DNA from: Berberis thunbergii | Lineage: Eukaryota > Streptophyta > Magnoliopsida > Ranunculales > Berberidaceae | Assembly (NCBI GenBank): GCA_003290165.1 | Contig: QNQO01000525.1 | Coordinates: forward strand, 620,001 to 684,000 | Reading direction: 5' to 3' | Length of the DNA stretch: 64,000 bases | Shown here: in pieces, positions 11,875 to 24,047 of the stretch | Layout: the number at the start of each line of letters is the position of its first letter | How positions within the stretch are numbered: position 1 is the stretch's first letter | The notes under the pieces: model-generated | The model's database searches: none | What the model saw: only the letters and a program-made list of their open reading frames with translations | What the model was told of the DNA's origin: nothing | Program-made: the position numbers and the translations under genes

Positions 11875-11883
11875 TTGAAATTT
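11875..11883. repeat. 9-bp target-site duplication, right of MULE-1
   Basis: TTGAAATTT, identical to 1911-1919. Confidence 0.9.
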
Positions 11884-11979
11884 CCCAAGTTAAGTTGTTA
11901 AGGGGCGGATAAGATTGCTGATTAGTATATTCACTTTTCTAGGTACAATTTTTAGTTTATCCCTTAGTGATTATCAGAG

Positions 11980-12137
11980 GGAAAAAAAATAATCCCTAGC
12001 CTAGCAGAATAAGAAAGCCCAACAATTTGGGTCATTCTCAAGAAGTTAGCACAAATCGAATACAGCTATAGAAAACACATCTTCCCTCGGCAAAACACTC
12101 TTTTTTAACAGAAGAATAGTGTTCAACACTGACCACC
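11980..12137 (+). repeat. gypsy LTR remnant, cut by a CACTA end
   Basis: Direct, diverged repeat of 16279-16447. Shared landmarks are CTAGCCTAGCAG.ATAAG, a CCCAA..TTGGG stretch and GAATAGTGTTC, then GCTGACCACC or ACTGACCACC. The similarity stops exactly where CACTACAAG begins, so the LTR seems to have been interrupted there. The 5' boundary is not clear. Confidence 0.5.
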
Positions 12138-12680
12138 CACTACAAGAAAATTGGGCTTTGGTGAAGAATGTTCTTCCTCATTGAAACATGTTAATTCGTC
12201 ACGTTTCAGCAACAATGAAGAATTTTAGTCGTTACAACGTTCCTCACATAAGGGGCATTAAGAAAAGTATTATGTGACGAATTCCTTACTCATCACAGAA
12301 AGTCACCTTATGTGGCGAGTGATTCCTCACATAAACTTATCGAACATGTATACAATTACAACATGGGTGACGAAAATTTCATCACTCTACAGTGTTATGT
12401 GTGATGAAAAGTTGGCGTCACGTGTGGTGACTTTATGTGATGAATCGTTCCTCACTTATGTGATTTATATGTGAGGAATAGTTTGTCATGATAGTGATTT
12501 CATATATTACAAATATCTAATGTGAGAAATCTTTCCTCACTTATGCAATTTATACATCTGGAACAGTTTGTCATGGTAGTGATTTCGTACATTAAAAATC
12601 TCTACCTGTGACAAATTTTTCCTCACACTTTCATTATATTTGTGACATTCATTCTTCACCAATTTATTATAGCTGTCTAC
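12138..12680 (+). mobile_element. CACTA element terminus with subterminal repeats
   Basis: Begins CACTACAAGAAAATTGGGC, the canonical end of plant CACTA (En/Spm) elements, preceded by ACC as a possible 3-bp duplication. The next 500 bp hold many short copies of motifs such as TTCCTCAC(A/T)TA, GTGATGAA and TGTGAGGAA in both orientations, typical subterminal transposase-binding arrays. I did not find the opposite end (CTTGTAGTG) in the following 10 kb. The element is therefore truncated, or its other end has decayed. Confidence 0.65.
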
Positions 12681-14519
12681 TAGCACATATTCTTAAATAG
12701 TACCACCTCAATTTTGGGTGTAATACACAATATAAAATTAAAATAGCAGGATTTTCATTCATCAAAAAATATTGCATTCTTTCATTGCATATGCGAAGTC
12801 ACGTAATCGATATATATATACACACACACACACAGATCATCCTCAAATAAGTCTACAAAAGTTTAATAAAGATATACCATGTGGGCGTCCAAACAAAAAC
12901 TGATTCTACAATAGTAAAACTAGGCTATTTAACTCATCAACATCTATTCATACCCACAACCTCCTTGAATAATTCATCATCATCACCATCATGGTCACCG
13001 AAGTCATCAAAATAAAGATTATCTGTATGTACACCACTACCATTAGAATTGTTTGAATCGTGGAGATATGAAACACTGTTGGTACGACCTTGCATTGTAG
13101 TTGCAAAAAAAGCTTGCATTCAATAATAAATAATAAGTCAATATGCACTAATTAATCTTTAGAACACATTCTTTGAAGTTAGATATCTATCCCTGCACTA
13201 TATCATGATTGCATTTCAGTTAACAAATCCTCAAACAACATGCACCAACTGTTATACACACTAGATGTCCCCATAGAGATGGATAAAAAAGTGTAAAAAT
13301 AATTTGAGGATGTTTCAGACACCGAAGATAAAAAATTTAATAAGAATAAATAAATAACGTGTAAAGATGATTTGAAGATGTTTCTAACACCAGAAGAAAA
13401 TGCTAAAAAAGTGCTTATGGATAAGCATAAATCACAGAACAACTTAAATGATTCATATAGTTTGTCCTTAAGTGCTTATGGATAAGCAAAGTGTTTCATG
13501 GAAGCAACTGTAAATAGAGTTGGCTAGGTTTTCAAAAGAGAGAGACATGATATATCTAACCACACGGCTACTTGAAAACCAAAGGAAATCAACATTGCCC
13601 ATACTTGCAAGTTCAAGCTGCAAAGATGTGAAGGAAAAAAAAAATTTCAGAAAGTGTTATAATATGAAACTAATAAAGAATAAATTTACATGGTTAACGT
13701 TGTATCTGCCACTCGACAACTAACTTGTATATACCTAATACCCTTCACAACTCTTGTTAACAATTTGTGGATAATTTAACCACAACAAAGAATGAGTACT
13801 AACAATATAATTCCAGCTAGTGCAGCCCCAACCATAAAAATATGAAGAATGCAGTACAATCACATAAACAGAAACAAGGTCATCACCCGAATTCTGCTTT
13901 GAGATTACAAGAACGTCTGGATGGGAAAATTCATGGCATAAGCAAACAACTGAGGGATCATCAATGTTGCGAACTTATATACAACCCACTATGATTCTAA
14001 TAGAAAAAGAAGAACGGAATAAATGAGGCAGATAAATGATCAGAAACAAATCAAAGATGTTATTTCCTTCATTCATTTACCGTGAGATCAAATGCTCAAC
14101 CATCAATAACTAACAACCTACAGATAACAATGTTCTAAGAATACTTGGATACCATTGAAAATGTTTCCCAAGATTCCTGGTCTCAATTCCACTGAAATAG
14201 TGAAAAGGTTAGAAGATGAAGAACAATACATGCCCAATCTTCAACAAGAGTCTCCTCATTCAGTAAAACATCTTGAGAGTTCTCCATTCCCATCAAGCAA
14301 ATTCTCTACGAGATAAAAACCAACCTTGGCTAAAGAAACTGCCACTAATGAAGGGTCATCCTTATAAAAAAAACCCAAACAAATTTTTACATATACCTCA
14401 GTAGAGGATATGTTATTTTGCTTCTCAGCAGAGAACACACATTCTTAAGTTGAAATAGTAAAATATGAGAATTCGTTCTACATGTCCTTCAACAGAAGAC
14501 ATTCAGAAATACAAACATT
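12681..14519. other. no gene recognised
   Basis: AT-rich, short open frames only. A short diverged direct repeat (AAAGTGTAAAAATAATTTGA at 13290 and a related copy at 13358) and a TA/CA microsatellite at about 12811-12832 are the only structures I see. Confidence 0.5.
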
Positions 14520-15190
14520 TATATACACCTTAGTAGAGGGTAGTACTCTCCGTGAGTGGGTAATTAAGTGCATAAAAGCATTTACTCGAGACTACTTAAA
14601 GCCGTTTAAGTTTAGTTAAGTGGTCAGCAAACCACACAAGCAAAATGCCTCAATAAAGGATCACACTCTCTGTGAGTGGGTAATTCAATGCAAATAAACA
14701 TCTTATTCAGGCTACATAAATCCATTTAAGTTTAGTCAAGTGGTCATAGTCTACACAAGCAAAATGCCTCAGTAAAAGATCACACATCAGTAGAGGATGA
14801 CACTCTCCGTGAGTGGGTAATTCAATACATAGAAGTATCTTACTTAGGACTACTTAAATCAGTTAAAGTTTAGTCAAGTGTTCAACATACCATACAAGCA
14901 AAATGCCTTAGTAGAGGACCACACCTCAGTAGAGGATGACACTCTCCGTAAGTGGGCAATTCAATGCATAGAAGCATCTTACTCAGAACTATTTAAATTC
15001 GTTTAAGTTTAGTCAAGTGGTCACCAAATATATAAGCAAAATGCCTCAATAGAAGATCACACCTAAGTAAAGGATGTCACTGCCCGTGAGTGGTAAATTC
15101 AATTAATCAATCATTGAGCATAGAAACATCTTACTCAAGACTACTTAGATCCGTTTAAGTTTTGTCAAGTGGTCAGCAAATCACACAATA
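14520..15190 (+). repeat. tandem repeat, about 140-bp unit, about five copies
   Basis: Each unit contains CACTCTCCGTGAGTGGGTAATTCAATGCATA, then CTTACTCAGGACTACTTAAATCCGTTTAAGTTTAGTCAAGTGGTCA and ACACAAGCAAAATGCCTCA. Units begin near 14530, 14650, 14790, 14930 and 15070 and differ by point changes and small indels. The array precedes the gypsy RNase H relic and may belong to that retroelement. Confidence 0.75.
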
Positions 15191-15464
15191 TTTTCATGCA
15201 ATTTTTAAGATAAACAAATTTTATTCTATTATTAATTTCTAAATCCTCAAGTTATGCTTAAGTTCCAACTTAGCATATTGGAAACTTATGAAGGAGACCA
15301 ATCAAGCTTTTGCGCCCTCAATGACAATATTTCTAAGTTAACAGACTAAAAGCAAAGTTGAATGAAATGCAATAAAAAGGTCGGTTTCAAATGTAGCAGT
15401 TGCTCAACCCTCATTAAACAAGAGCTGGGGGCACAACTTCTTCCCAAATGCTTGTTGAAAACTC

Positions 15465-15870
15465 ATGAAATGGGCGTTAAAAGTGAGCCAATATGACTTG
15501 ATTTACTTGTCGAGGACAACTATAAAGGCTCAAGCCGTAGGAGATTTCATAGTAGAATCTGCTCCCTTCTCAACCAGCAGATCATTGTTAAGTCCTTCAA
15601 CAAAGGAAGAATCCTCAACTCGTGTCGAAACATGGGGGCACATCACCCAATGATATGTGAATTTATGTGTGGATGGGTTGTCAAATCACAAGGGTGCCGA
15701 GGCAGGATATTTTATTTACACCCAATGGAACCATAGTAGAGCAAGCTATCACACTTGGTTCCAAAGCCTCCAATAATGAAGCATAGTATGAGGTCTTGCT
15801 TGTTGGTCTACTACATTTACTGAATACATGCCAAAACATCTAGGGATGATCCTCCACTTAGACAAAGTCT
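15465..15870 (+). pseudogene. Ty3/gypsy RNase H relic
   Basis: The reading begins MKWALKVSQYDLIYLSRTTI, then KAQAVGDFIVE, the tether and RNase H lead-in of plant Ty3/gypsy polyproteins (normally W.LeLseydi.Y.pR.aiK.QalADFi.E). From about 15657 another frame resembles the RNase H core: YVDG.SNHKGAEAGY and then GTIVEQAITLGSKASNNEA with a stop where the conserved Glu-Tyr follows. Stops and frame changes make it non-functional. A polypurine-like tract and an LTR follow in the same orientation. Confidence 0.7.
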
Positions 15871-16275
15871 AAGAGACTAAAAAATTACTTTGTGTAACTC
15901 ATCAAATAGAACAACTCGTCTTCAACAGAATAGTCTACACGCAGATCATTTTGTCTTCAACATGCTACATTTCAACAATAGAAGAAACTTCAGGTCTTGT
16001 AGATAGCTTGCTCATGACCAAGGAAGCCAATTCAAGAAGTTTTTGTTTTCCTTTTTCTTTTTAAAAGATATTTCCTCCCCAACAGAGACATTGACTTGAA
16101 TTCTACTTTGTCTTTAAAAAAAACTATCAGAAGAAGAGACAAATAAGTCAACAGGATCAGGCGCATTATACTTCTACTTTTAGCGGTACTCCTCGGTGAA
16201 AATACATCTCATATGCTTTTAAATAAAAAGAAAAATAAAAATGGTAACTCAAAAGCAATGGAGACGAGGGGCATT

Positions 16276-16880
16276 TGTGGGAGCAAAAAAAATCTTTAGC
16301 CTAGCAGGATAAGAAATCAAAATAATGTGTTGTTCCCTAGAAGCTAACCCAAATCAGATACAAGTACAGAAAGCCCAAATCTGGGCCAAATGCAACTCGG
16401 CAATACACTTTTTTCAATAGATGAATAGTGTTCGGTGCTGACCACCATGTTCAGTTGAACCTGTAGGAGAGGCCTCTCTAAACGAGAAATTATAACCATC
16501 AACGAGAAGTTACAACCGTCGACAAAAGTTACAACAATGTATGGGAAGTTACAACCATCTACGATAAGTTACAATCATCAACTAGAGGTTACAACCTTCA
16601 ATGGGAAATTACAATCATCAATGAATCCTGACCTGCTATGTGTCTCATTCATCTACGAGCAGTTGGCTTTCGACTTGCTACGCGTCTCACTTATTTACGA
16701 GCAGTTGACTCCTCTTGCCTTTATAAATAAACAAATACAGTTATTTTCGGGTAACCATTTTTTGATTCACAATTCTTTCTTAAAACACAGAGAAATAAAT
16801 ATTTTCATAAATACATTGCTCTAACTTTGACATCAGAGTCCCCGTGGCAGACACCATACCGGTATAAAAAATTAATCTCC
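16276..16880 (+). repeat. 3' LTR of the plus-strand gypsy element (right edge approximate)
   Basis: Starts TGTGGGAGCAAAAAAAATC just after a purine-rich GGAGACGAGGGGCAT tract, the usual primer site for plus-strand synthesis. It contains short repeats of GAAGTTACAACC(A/G)TC at 16490-16620, a TTATAAATAA TATA-like box near 16721 and the CTCTAACTTTGACATCAGAGTCCCC block that usually lies near the 3' end of such LTRs. I cannot fix its end. Confidence 0.55.
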
Positions 16881-17086
16881 ATCTTATGCAGATTGCTCTG
16901 CGTGATCAACACATGATCCGGTAGAAATTTGCATCCACAATGATCATTGTTCCCTTTTGTTGAGCAGGCCTTTTCCATAAGACTCAAGGTCTTCCACATT
17001 ATAAAATTTTTCAGCACATTTTGACATGAAACCAAGTCAAGAAAGATTTGTCCCCTTTATTGGTAAATTGATCAAACTTAAACAGT

Positions 17087-18340
17087 TTGCCCCTTGAGGA
17101 GGCCGAGGAGATGACTCTGGCGATGGAGAGAAGTAAGAAGGAAATTGTTCGTCCATTGGATGATAATGGAAAAAGGCTCCTCTCTGCCTATGGTGCGCTC
17201 AACGTTACTGGATACTCTAATAACAACCCTCGAGTTATCGGTGATAAGATGTTTCAGCTGGCGGTGGAATAGTCTAAGGAAGTTCTTTCCCCTCGGTCAT
17301 CTTACATTCATGTTAATGAGGTGGTGGGGTTCTCAGTTTCTTTTCTTGCACATCTGGATCCTTCTGCTCCCGTCACTACTACTACTTGTTATGCTTCTGT
17401 GGCGACCAATTTGTGGCAAGAAGGCAAAAATGGTTTTTTCTGTTATTACTGTTGTTCCACTCTTTTTCCCGTCGTTGGAGGCGATTTTTCTGCACTTTCA
17501 AATCCTCGCATCCTTCATCCACGGATTGGTTGGAATGAGCCTAACCCAGAGGACATCTGTATCAATTCAGATGGAAAGTTTTGTTGGTTTACTCATCTTG
17601 ACGTGCAAGATGGTGCACGTAGGCTGGTTAATGAATGGCATAACCGAGTGGTAGAAGGGCTTTTGATGCCTGTACTGGATCCTGGTACTCATCTCGACCA
17701 TGGTCTTGAGCAGATAATGGATGGGATGAATCACCTCATTTATGTTGGGGTCATGGGATCGAAGTACTGGACTGGTCATTCACAAGTGGCTGCTAGTGAG
17801 AGGAATTTGGCAGCGTTGAAGCTGTTGTTTTCTCACATCCTTTGCCAGCTTGAAGTGTAGAAAGCACAGTGTGCGGAGCTGGAGAGGGAAGTTGGGCTGC
17901 TCTGGCCTCTTTAAAGAAAGTGGAAGCTGCTCGAGATAAGTATGTTACGGAGTTTGAGACTTCGACAACCAATTTGGATGAGGCTCTTGCACGATTGGAC
18001 GAGTTGGAAAAAAGAGTTATTTGTCGTGAAAGCTAGCTATGATGAGGCTCTGTGCTCCGTCATTGAGCAGTCAGTCAATCGTTGGGTTGTTGAGGGCGGG
18101 TGGAACAATTGATGGTTGCGCTTGATAAAGTTAAGTGAGATATCTCCACCCTGGTCATTGCTAAAGGGCAACTGATTTCATTTAAGAATGAGCTCGTTGC
18201 GACAAAAACAAGCTAAAGATTGGAAGAGAGTTGAACTTCTTGACTATATTGAGGGGTTTGGTGTTGATTTATCTGAGTATTGTCACTTGGTTGATCAAGG
18301 GATGAAGATGTTGAAGAAGGTACCCCAGATCTCCCAAGCG
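17087..18340 (+). pseudogene. unrecognised degenerate open frame
   Basis: From 17087 to 17860 one frame runs for about 257 codons broken only by a TAG at 17270-17272. It opens MPLEEAEEMTLAMERSKKEI and later reads GGDFSALSNPRILHPRIGW. Beyond a second TAG, heptad-like Glu/Lys/Leu-rich sequence (AQCAELEREV, KKVEAARDKYVTEFETS, LDEALARLDELEK) with several frame changes suggests a coiled coil. The order of globular part then coiled coil recalls accessory or gag-like proteins of plant retroelements, and it follows an LTR on the same strand. I do not recognise the family. Confidence 0.35.
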
Positions 18341-18859
18341 ACCCCATAGAGGAAGAACCATTATTTCTTCCTCCTTCAGACCAGGTTCCATCATAAGCTT
18401 TTGTCGCTGAGAGAGGAACCTTGTCTTTTTTCTACCACTGTTGCTTCAGTCTTTTTTCCATCGGACGCTCTTGTCACTTCTACTGTTATTTCTTCAAATG
18501 TTCTATATTCTCCTCCATATGTAACATAATGATTTTATGAATGAGAAATTTTCTTTTTGGCGATATTGTACTGCCTTCTATATAATTTCCGCTTTGCATT
18601 ATTTTTCTTTAAGGTCGTGATTTGTCTTGGGTCATTCGTTATGATGTGTGTATTTTCCTCATCGAGTCATTTTTAGTAAGTACTGGCAATTTAGGCTCAT
18701 CCGTATTTTTGTTTTTTGAGCTTGTTTGTTGACCATCCGAAACTTTTATTTCTTTGTTCAGATCCTCAAGTGCTCACATGTCAGGGAATTCCAAAGCATT
18801 TTGGTGGTGTTGTGAGTGCATTGATGGCTTTTTTAGACGGGTCCATCATGGTCGTCCAA
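18341..18859. other. no gene recognised
   Basis: Noncoding, with frequent stops in all frames; likely retroelement untranslated sequence. Confidence 0.4.
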
Positions 18860-19505
18860 ATTTTTACTTCGTTGGTTTGACGTATCAGTCGACTCGAAAT
18901 TAATTTGAATAATTGACTTGTTCGTCCTAATTTTTACTTCATTGGTTCGACATATTAGTCGACTCGAAGTTTGTTCGAGTAAGTTGACTGATTCGTTTCT
19001 ACTTTTACTTCGTTCATCTGACATGTTAATTGACTCGACGTTTGTTTGAGTAAGTTGATTGATTTGTCCAAAGTTTTACTCTGTTCGTTTGACGCGTTAG
19101 TCGACTAAAAATTTATTTGAATAAGTTGACTTGCTCGTCCCGACTTTTACTTCGTTGATTCAATATACTAGTCAACCCAAGTTTATTTGAATAAGTTGAC
19201 TGGTTCGTCCACACTTTACTTCATTCGTCTAACGTGTTAGTCGACTTGAAGTTTATTTGAGTGAGTTGACTTTTTTGTCCTAACTTTTATTTCGTTCATC
19301 TGACGTGTTAGTCGACTTGAAGTTTATTTGAATAAGTTGACTGGTTCGTCCCAACTTTTACTTCGTCGGTTGACATACTAGTCGACCCGAAGTTTATTTG
19401 AATAAATTGACTAGTTCGTCCCAACTTTTACTTCATTCGTCTTACACGTTAGTCAACTCAAAGTTTATTTGAATAAATTGATTGGTTCATCCCAATTTTA
19501 CTTCT
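18860..19505 (+). repeat. minisatellite, about 63-bp unit, about ten copies
   Basis: Units follow the pattern CGTCC(C/T)AACTTTTACTTCGTT, CGTCTGACGTGTTAGTCGACT, then GAAGTTTATTTGAATAAGTTGACTGGTT. Copies differ by a few substitutions and short indels, so the array is old enough to have diverged. Confidence 0.85.
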
Positions 19506-20188
19506 TGGTTGATCAAACCAGAAGTTTTATGTCTGACTTATATGTCATGTCGTTTTGGTATGTCGAGAGCGTCTCATTGTCCGACTTTTATACCATAATT
19601 TCGGGTGTAATATGGGGAGTTTTGAACTAGGAATTTTATTGATAACCCCATTTTGGGTGTTTAACTATCTATTGTAGTAGTAGTCATATCTTTCTCACAA
19701 AGTTATGATGTGGAACCTGTATTGTATATTTTTTATTGTTTCTCGATTTGCTCTGTCTTGAGTGGTCTTTGCATTTTCGTTGTAACTTCTTCCTTCATGG
19801 TTTTTTGTAGTTTTGTTGTTTGTGTATGGTTGTCGTGAGGTAGCTAATGAGCTCGGAATGCTTCTTAATCGAGTTACTGGGTGTGTGCCATTGGGTTTGT
19901 TCGTCAAATTGTGGTCCCAAATTGTCCAATCATGCTCACATCAGTACATGCTGCCAAGGGTTTGTTCGTCAATTCATAGAATTTGTTTGTGTTATCTTTG
20001 TTATCAGTAATGTAGGAGGCATTGTTGGCCTTGTTCTTTATAATGGTCAAGTTTGTAAGTCTCATTGGATTTTGTCTATTGTTTGACCTCCATTTGAATT
20101 CCCATTTTCCTCCACACTTCTTGTTCGGGTTGTCGTATTGATTTATCTAGTGACGTTTGACAACATTGGCGTTTCTAGTTCTATATAG

Positions 20189-21624
20189 ATCAGCTCGAGT
20201 GGGAAATGTTATTGGGGGGCTTGATCGGTGGCTTTCTTCGGCTGTTATACGGTAACCCAACAAATTGGTCGAGTTGTCCTCTTTGAACCCAGTGCTCGAT
20301 TTCATCTTTCAGATTGTAGAAGTCTTTAGTATCGTGCCCGCGATTTTTTCGGAAAGAGTAGTACTTGCTTTTGTTTCACCCTTCGAGGTCTCCCCTAATC
20401 TTGAGTGGCCAGTTTGCCACTTCCCATCTCGTCATGTGTTTCAGTATGTTTGGTCAGCTGGTCTTCAAGGCCGTATATGGTTTGCACGTCCTTTTCATCA
20501 TGTTTGTCACTCGCTCATCCCTGGGCTTTGTCGAATGTGGATTTCTAGGTTCATGCTGATTGGATTCGGACCTCCCGTTAGTTTGGTGCCTTTTTGATTG
20601 GACGTTTTCTTCTCGGGATCTGTCGTCTTTCCTTATTTCTTCAATTTTTTCTCGTCTATTTGAATAGGCTTCCGTTTCGGATTCGTTCTTGTTTCTAGCG
20701 GCTATCATATCCTCGAGAGTGATGTGCTTCTGAGTAGTCTTCAATAGAATTGCCATGTTGTTTGGAGGTTTCGGATTCAGAGCATTGAAAAATAGCCACT
20801 TTCATAGTCTTACAATGAAAGTAGGGGTGGTCGTGTCGTTGCTACATCCGTTGATCATAGTTAACTCGTTAGTGAAACAAGTAACATATTCCTTTATTGT
20901 TTCCTTGGGCATTTGTTTGATGTGGAGCATTTAATGCACCCCTTCCTCATTCGCCTCGTGATGAAGGCGGTAGCGAGCGCCTAAAATCAGTCTATCGACC
21001 TTGGGGGTAGGCTGTTGAATCTGGTCATTGCTGTGGAAGTGAGACTGGTTGGAAACATTCTACATAAGATGGATTTCGTGCTCTCCTTCAGTGACATCAT
21101 GTGGTGAAAATGTCGTAAATGGATTGTCGGGTCAGTGGTACCATCATACGCTTCAAACTTTGGTAGGGTAAACTTCTTTGGCATGGGAGTCATCATGAGT
21201 GCGTCCAAGAATGGTGGTCTGGCTAGTTCATACAATATATTAGGGTTCATGACTCCGATCCGGAATGGGGTTTCAGCAAGGGTCTCGTCACTATATGGTT
21301 CCGCAGGAACTTCATTGGTCGGGTTTTGCTGGGGGTGGTGCTTGGGCGGGGTCGGTGGACTGAGCATGCTCCTGGGTGAACTTTTCCACCGTCTTTGGTC
21401 ATACGCTCTATCTAGACCATGAGTATATCTACATGAGGGTCCGTGGTGGCGCCTCTAGATGTCTGGAATGTTTGAGCCACCTCGTGCTGCGACTCTCTGT
21501 TGTCGGGCACGGTCGTCCTGACGTTCCCTGCTGGATCTGTGTCGCGCGCTATTGGTAGCGCAATTTCTCCGGTAGAAGGATTATCTTGATTGTTGTCGGG
21601 TTGAAAGTCTGTAGAATGTGTCAT
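20189..21624 (-). pseudogene. Ty3/gypsy gag, degenerate
   Basis: The start at 21624 (MTHSTDFQPDNNQDN) lies about 110 bp inside the LTR at 21732-22274. The core gag domain at about 21200-20990 reads PMPKKFTLPKFEAYDGTTDP, then HLRHFHHMMSL and FPTSLTSTAMTRFNSLPPRS, a classic plant retrotransposon gag match. Further on are NPKPPN and MAILLKTTQKHITLEDMIAA, followed by a basic stretch, and near 20340 GHDTKDFYNLKDEIEHWVQR, the usual post-gag segment. Several stops and frame changes lie between. No protease, reverse transcriptase or integrase was seen beyond 20189, so only the 5' third of an element remains. Confidence 0.8.
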
Positions 21625-21731
21625 TTTGTTCTGAGGGTGTTTTAGTCGTCGATCAGAACTGAGAGAATTTTGTCGTTATGGATTTTATTCTTGTAAGGAA
21701 AACTTGTCATTCCCCATGGACGACGCCAAAC

Positions 21732-22274
21732 TGATGCATCCAAAATATGTTCTCCTGTAAGTATGACTTGTAAAACAAATATTAGATTGCGAAAAACCAC
21801 ATTTTTTATTGTCGAAGGCATTCTGATGCTTAAGCCAGTAACTCAGTTGGAGATGGAGATAGAACTAGACATAACTCAGTTGAAATTGCATACATTTGTT
21901 GATTGTTCCCTTTACCTTTTATAATGGTTGTAGTTAATTCTCTACGTAACTCAAGCATGTGAGGCGCAATGAAAGGAGACATTATTTGTAACAGTCTCCT
22001 CCTTTATGAGGATACGTCCATGGAGGCGTAACTCCCTCCATGACTCTTTTTCTATTTAACGTTCCTCCCCCTTGAGGAAGAACTTTATTGGGCTTGGATT
22101 TGGGCCTCTGGTTATGCTTTATTCTAACAGGCCCTGTTTGGGATTTCTTTGACAAAATTTGCTATTTTTACGCTTTATACATCGATCTAGTCTTGGGATA
22201 CTTGATCCTCGTGATGAATAATTTATGTCATGTGTACGGCTGTGATGTCGATCTAATTTGATCTATCATCAACA
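21732..22274 (-). repeat. 5' LTR of the minus-strand gypsy element
   Basis: Read on the minus strand it starts TGTTGATGATAGATC and ends TTTTGGATGCATCA, followed by TTTGGCGTCGTCC, resembling the leader of plant gypsy elements. A TATAAAAGG box lies near 21922. No second copy is visible in the window, so the 3' end of this element is missing. Confidence 0.65.
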
Positions 22275-24047
22275 ATCATTCATAGTATACAAGAAAAGCA
22301 AACATAGAAAAACAAACTTATTGATTATCAAAAAGTTGTTATAAAGCTTGACCGACTGGCCATTACAAAATTTACACAATACAAGTATCTGGGCTTGGTA
22401 CAAAACAAGGCGCGAGTAAGGATCTGCTAGAACACACGTCAAGACTTCACTCCGCCAATCTGCCTTCAGAAGAGGATTTGGAAGTGAAAGCAAAGGGACC
22501 CAAAATTGGCCACTAGTGTGTTCCATCAAGGAGTGGATGCCATGTGTAATGTGGAATCAACTTTCCAAGGTCATAGATCGAGTACGCTGGAGCACTGTTT
22601 CGCTAGCCAGCCTTCTAGCTAGGGTATCAAGATTAAATCCTAGGAAGGAGCAGTGAGAAAACCACCCAAAGTTTGTTGCGGGTATTATCCCCAAACTAGA
22701 TGACAGAAGACGCCGTGGGAGCACTAGAAGATGGAAGACAAGCTTGGCCCCTAAGAGAGAGTCTGTACTTCTTCTTCGTGACGTTAGATGGAATTCAGTG
22801 GTCCTATGGAACCACTAACAGCTCACTCAAACTAGGTGGCTTCATCCAATAGTAGGTCTTGTTAAGACTCATTGCTGCAAATGTCAGAACATTCGGAGAC
22901 TCCACCAATGGAGATCTTCCTTTTCATCATCTGCACATTTGAGGAACATGTTTTGCAATGCCTGGCCCTAGAACCATCATATACATAGGCACAATGGTTC
23001 ACAAAAGGCGGTCACTTAGCAGTCACGTCAACACTAAATGCTACGCAGGGAATAAGGGGGTGATGGTTCCAAGTACATTGCACTAGTCCACATTCATCGA
23101 ATTAATTGTACTACACGCAGCCCCATTAATTGGGGGAAGTAGCTAATGAGATATCAAACAATCACTCAATCACAACCGTACACGTGGCATGGACTAACCC
23201 TAGCATGTAAAAGGCTTCAACACATTCCTGAACGGATCCATGTGCAAGACTAATGTTCTGCCCGTTAGCCAAGCGTTGAGGCCCAAGAAACGCTAGACCC
23301 AGAAGCACGGGTCTTCGGGGTTGGTCCAGAGTAATAAGGCAATAACGAATCTCAGAGTTGTCACGAGCCCGAGATCCATTTCTTCATAAACACTCTTGAA
23401 CATGTCATGGTCAACATTGTGCTTAGATTCCTAAATAAAAAATATATATAAGTTACATTGATCAGTTATTGAAACTAAAAAATTATGTTCAACTTAGCAA
23501 AACCCTAGATACATGAATAAACATAAAATTTGAATTGTTAAAGAATTATTTGTAGCTAGTTGACAACTTTCAACACAATGAGTTCATTCAATCAGTTTTT
23601 TTACTAATTCAAACCAATTTGCACAAGATATACATACATAATGTTGAGCTGAAACTGACAATATGTGTACATATTTCGTAAGAAAACTCCAGTAATTGTG
23701 CAGGCGTACACGAGGTTGTTTGAGCCTTTAAAATAAAATTTTAAACAATAATCATCTCCATCATAATCCATTAATAGATGCTAATGTATACTTTACACAA
23801 CAAAGACCCAGCTCAACAAGCTTCAAACACCAACATAAATCGCGATAAACGCCACAACTTCAGAGGGATGAATGAGAATGAGTACAACCATCCATGGCGC
23901 TGCTCAGACCTCTTTGTCCAGATGAAAACCAAGAGCGACCTAACTCTCGTTGATGGCATTCGAAGATCAAAATGGGGGAAAAGAAAAATACATCAGCTGG
24001 AAAAAAAAAATTCGTGTGGGGCCTCACATCGTAACTAATTGACTTAA
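22275..24047. other. no gene recognised
   Basis: Moderately GC-rich at 22400-23400. One minus-strand frame stays open for about 65 codons near 23180-23390 but resembles no family I know. No repeats or terminal structures noticed. Confidence 0.45.

Noticed and set aside
17321..17860. A real single-exon host gene
   Set aside because: In-frame TAG upstream, a TAG at the end followed by continuing coiled-coil-like sequence with frame changes, and position behind a gypsy LTR suggest a degenerate retroelement product.
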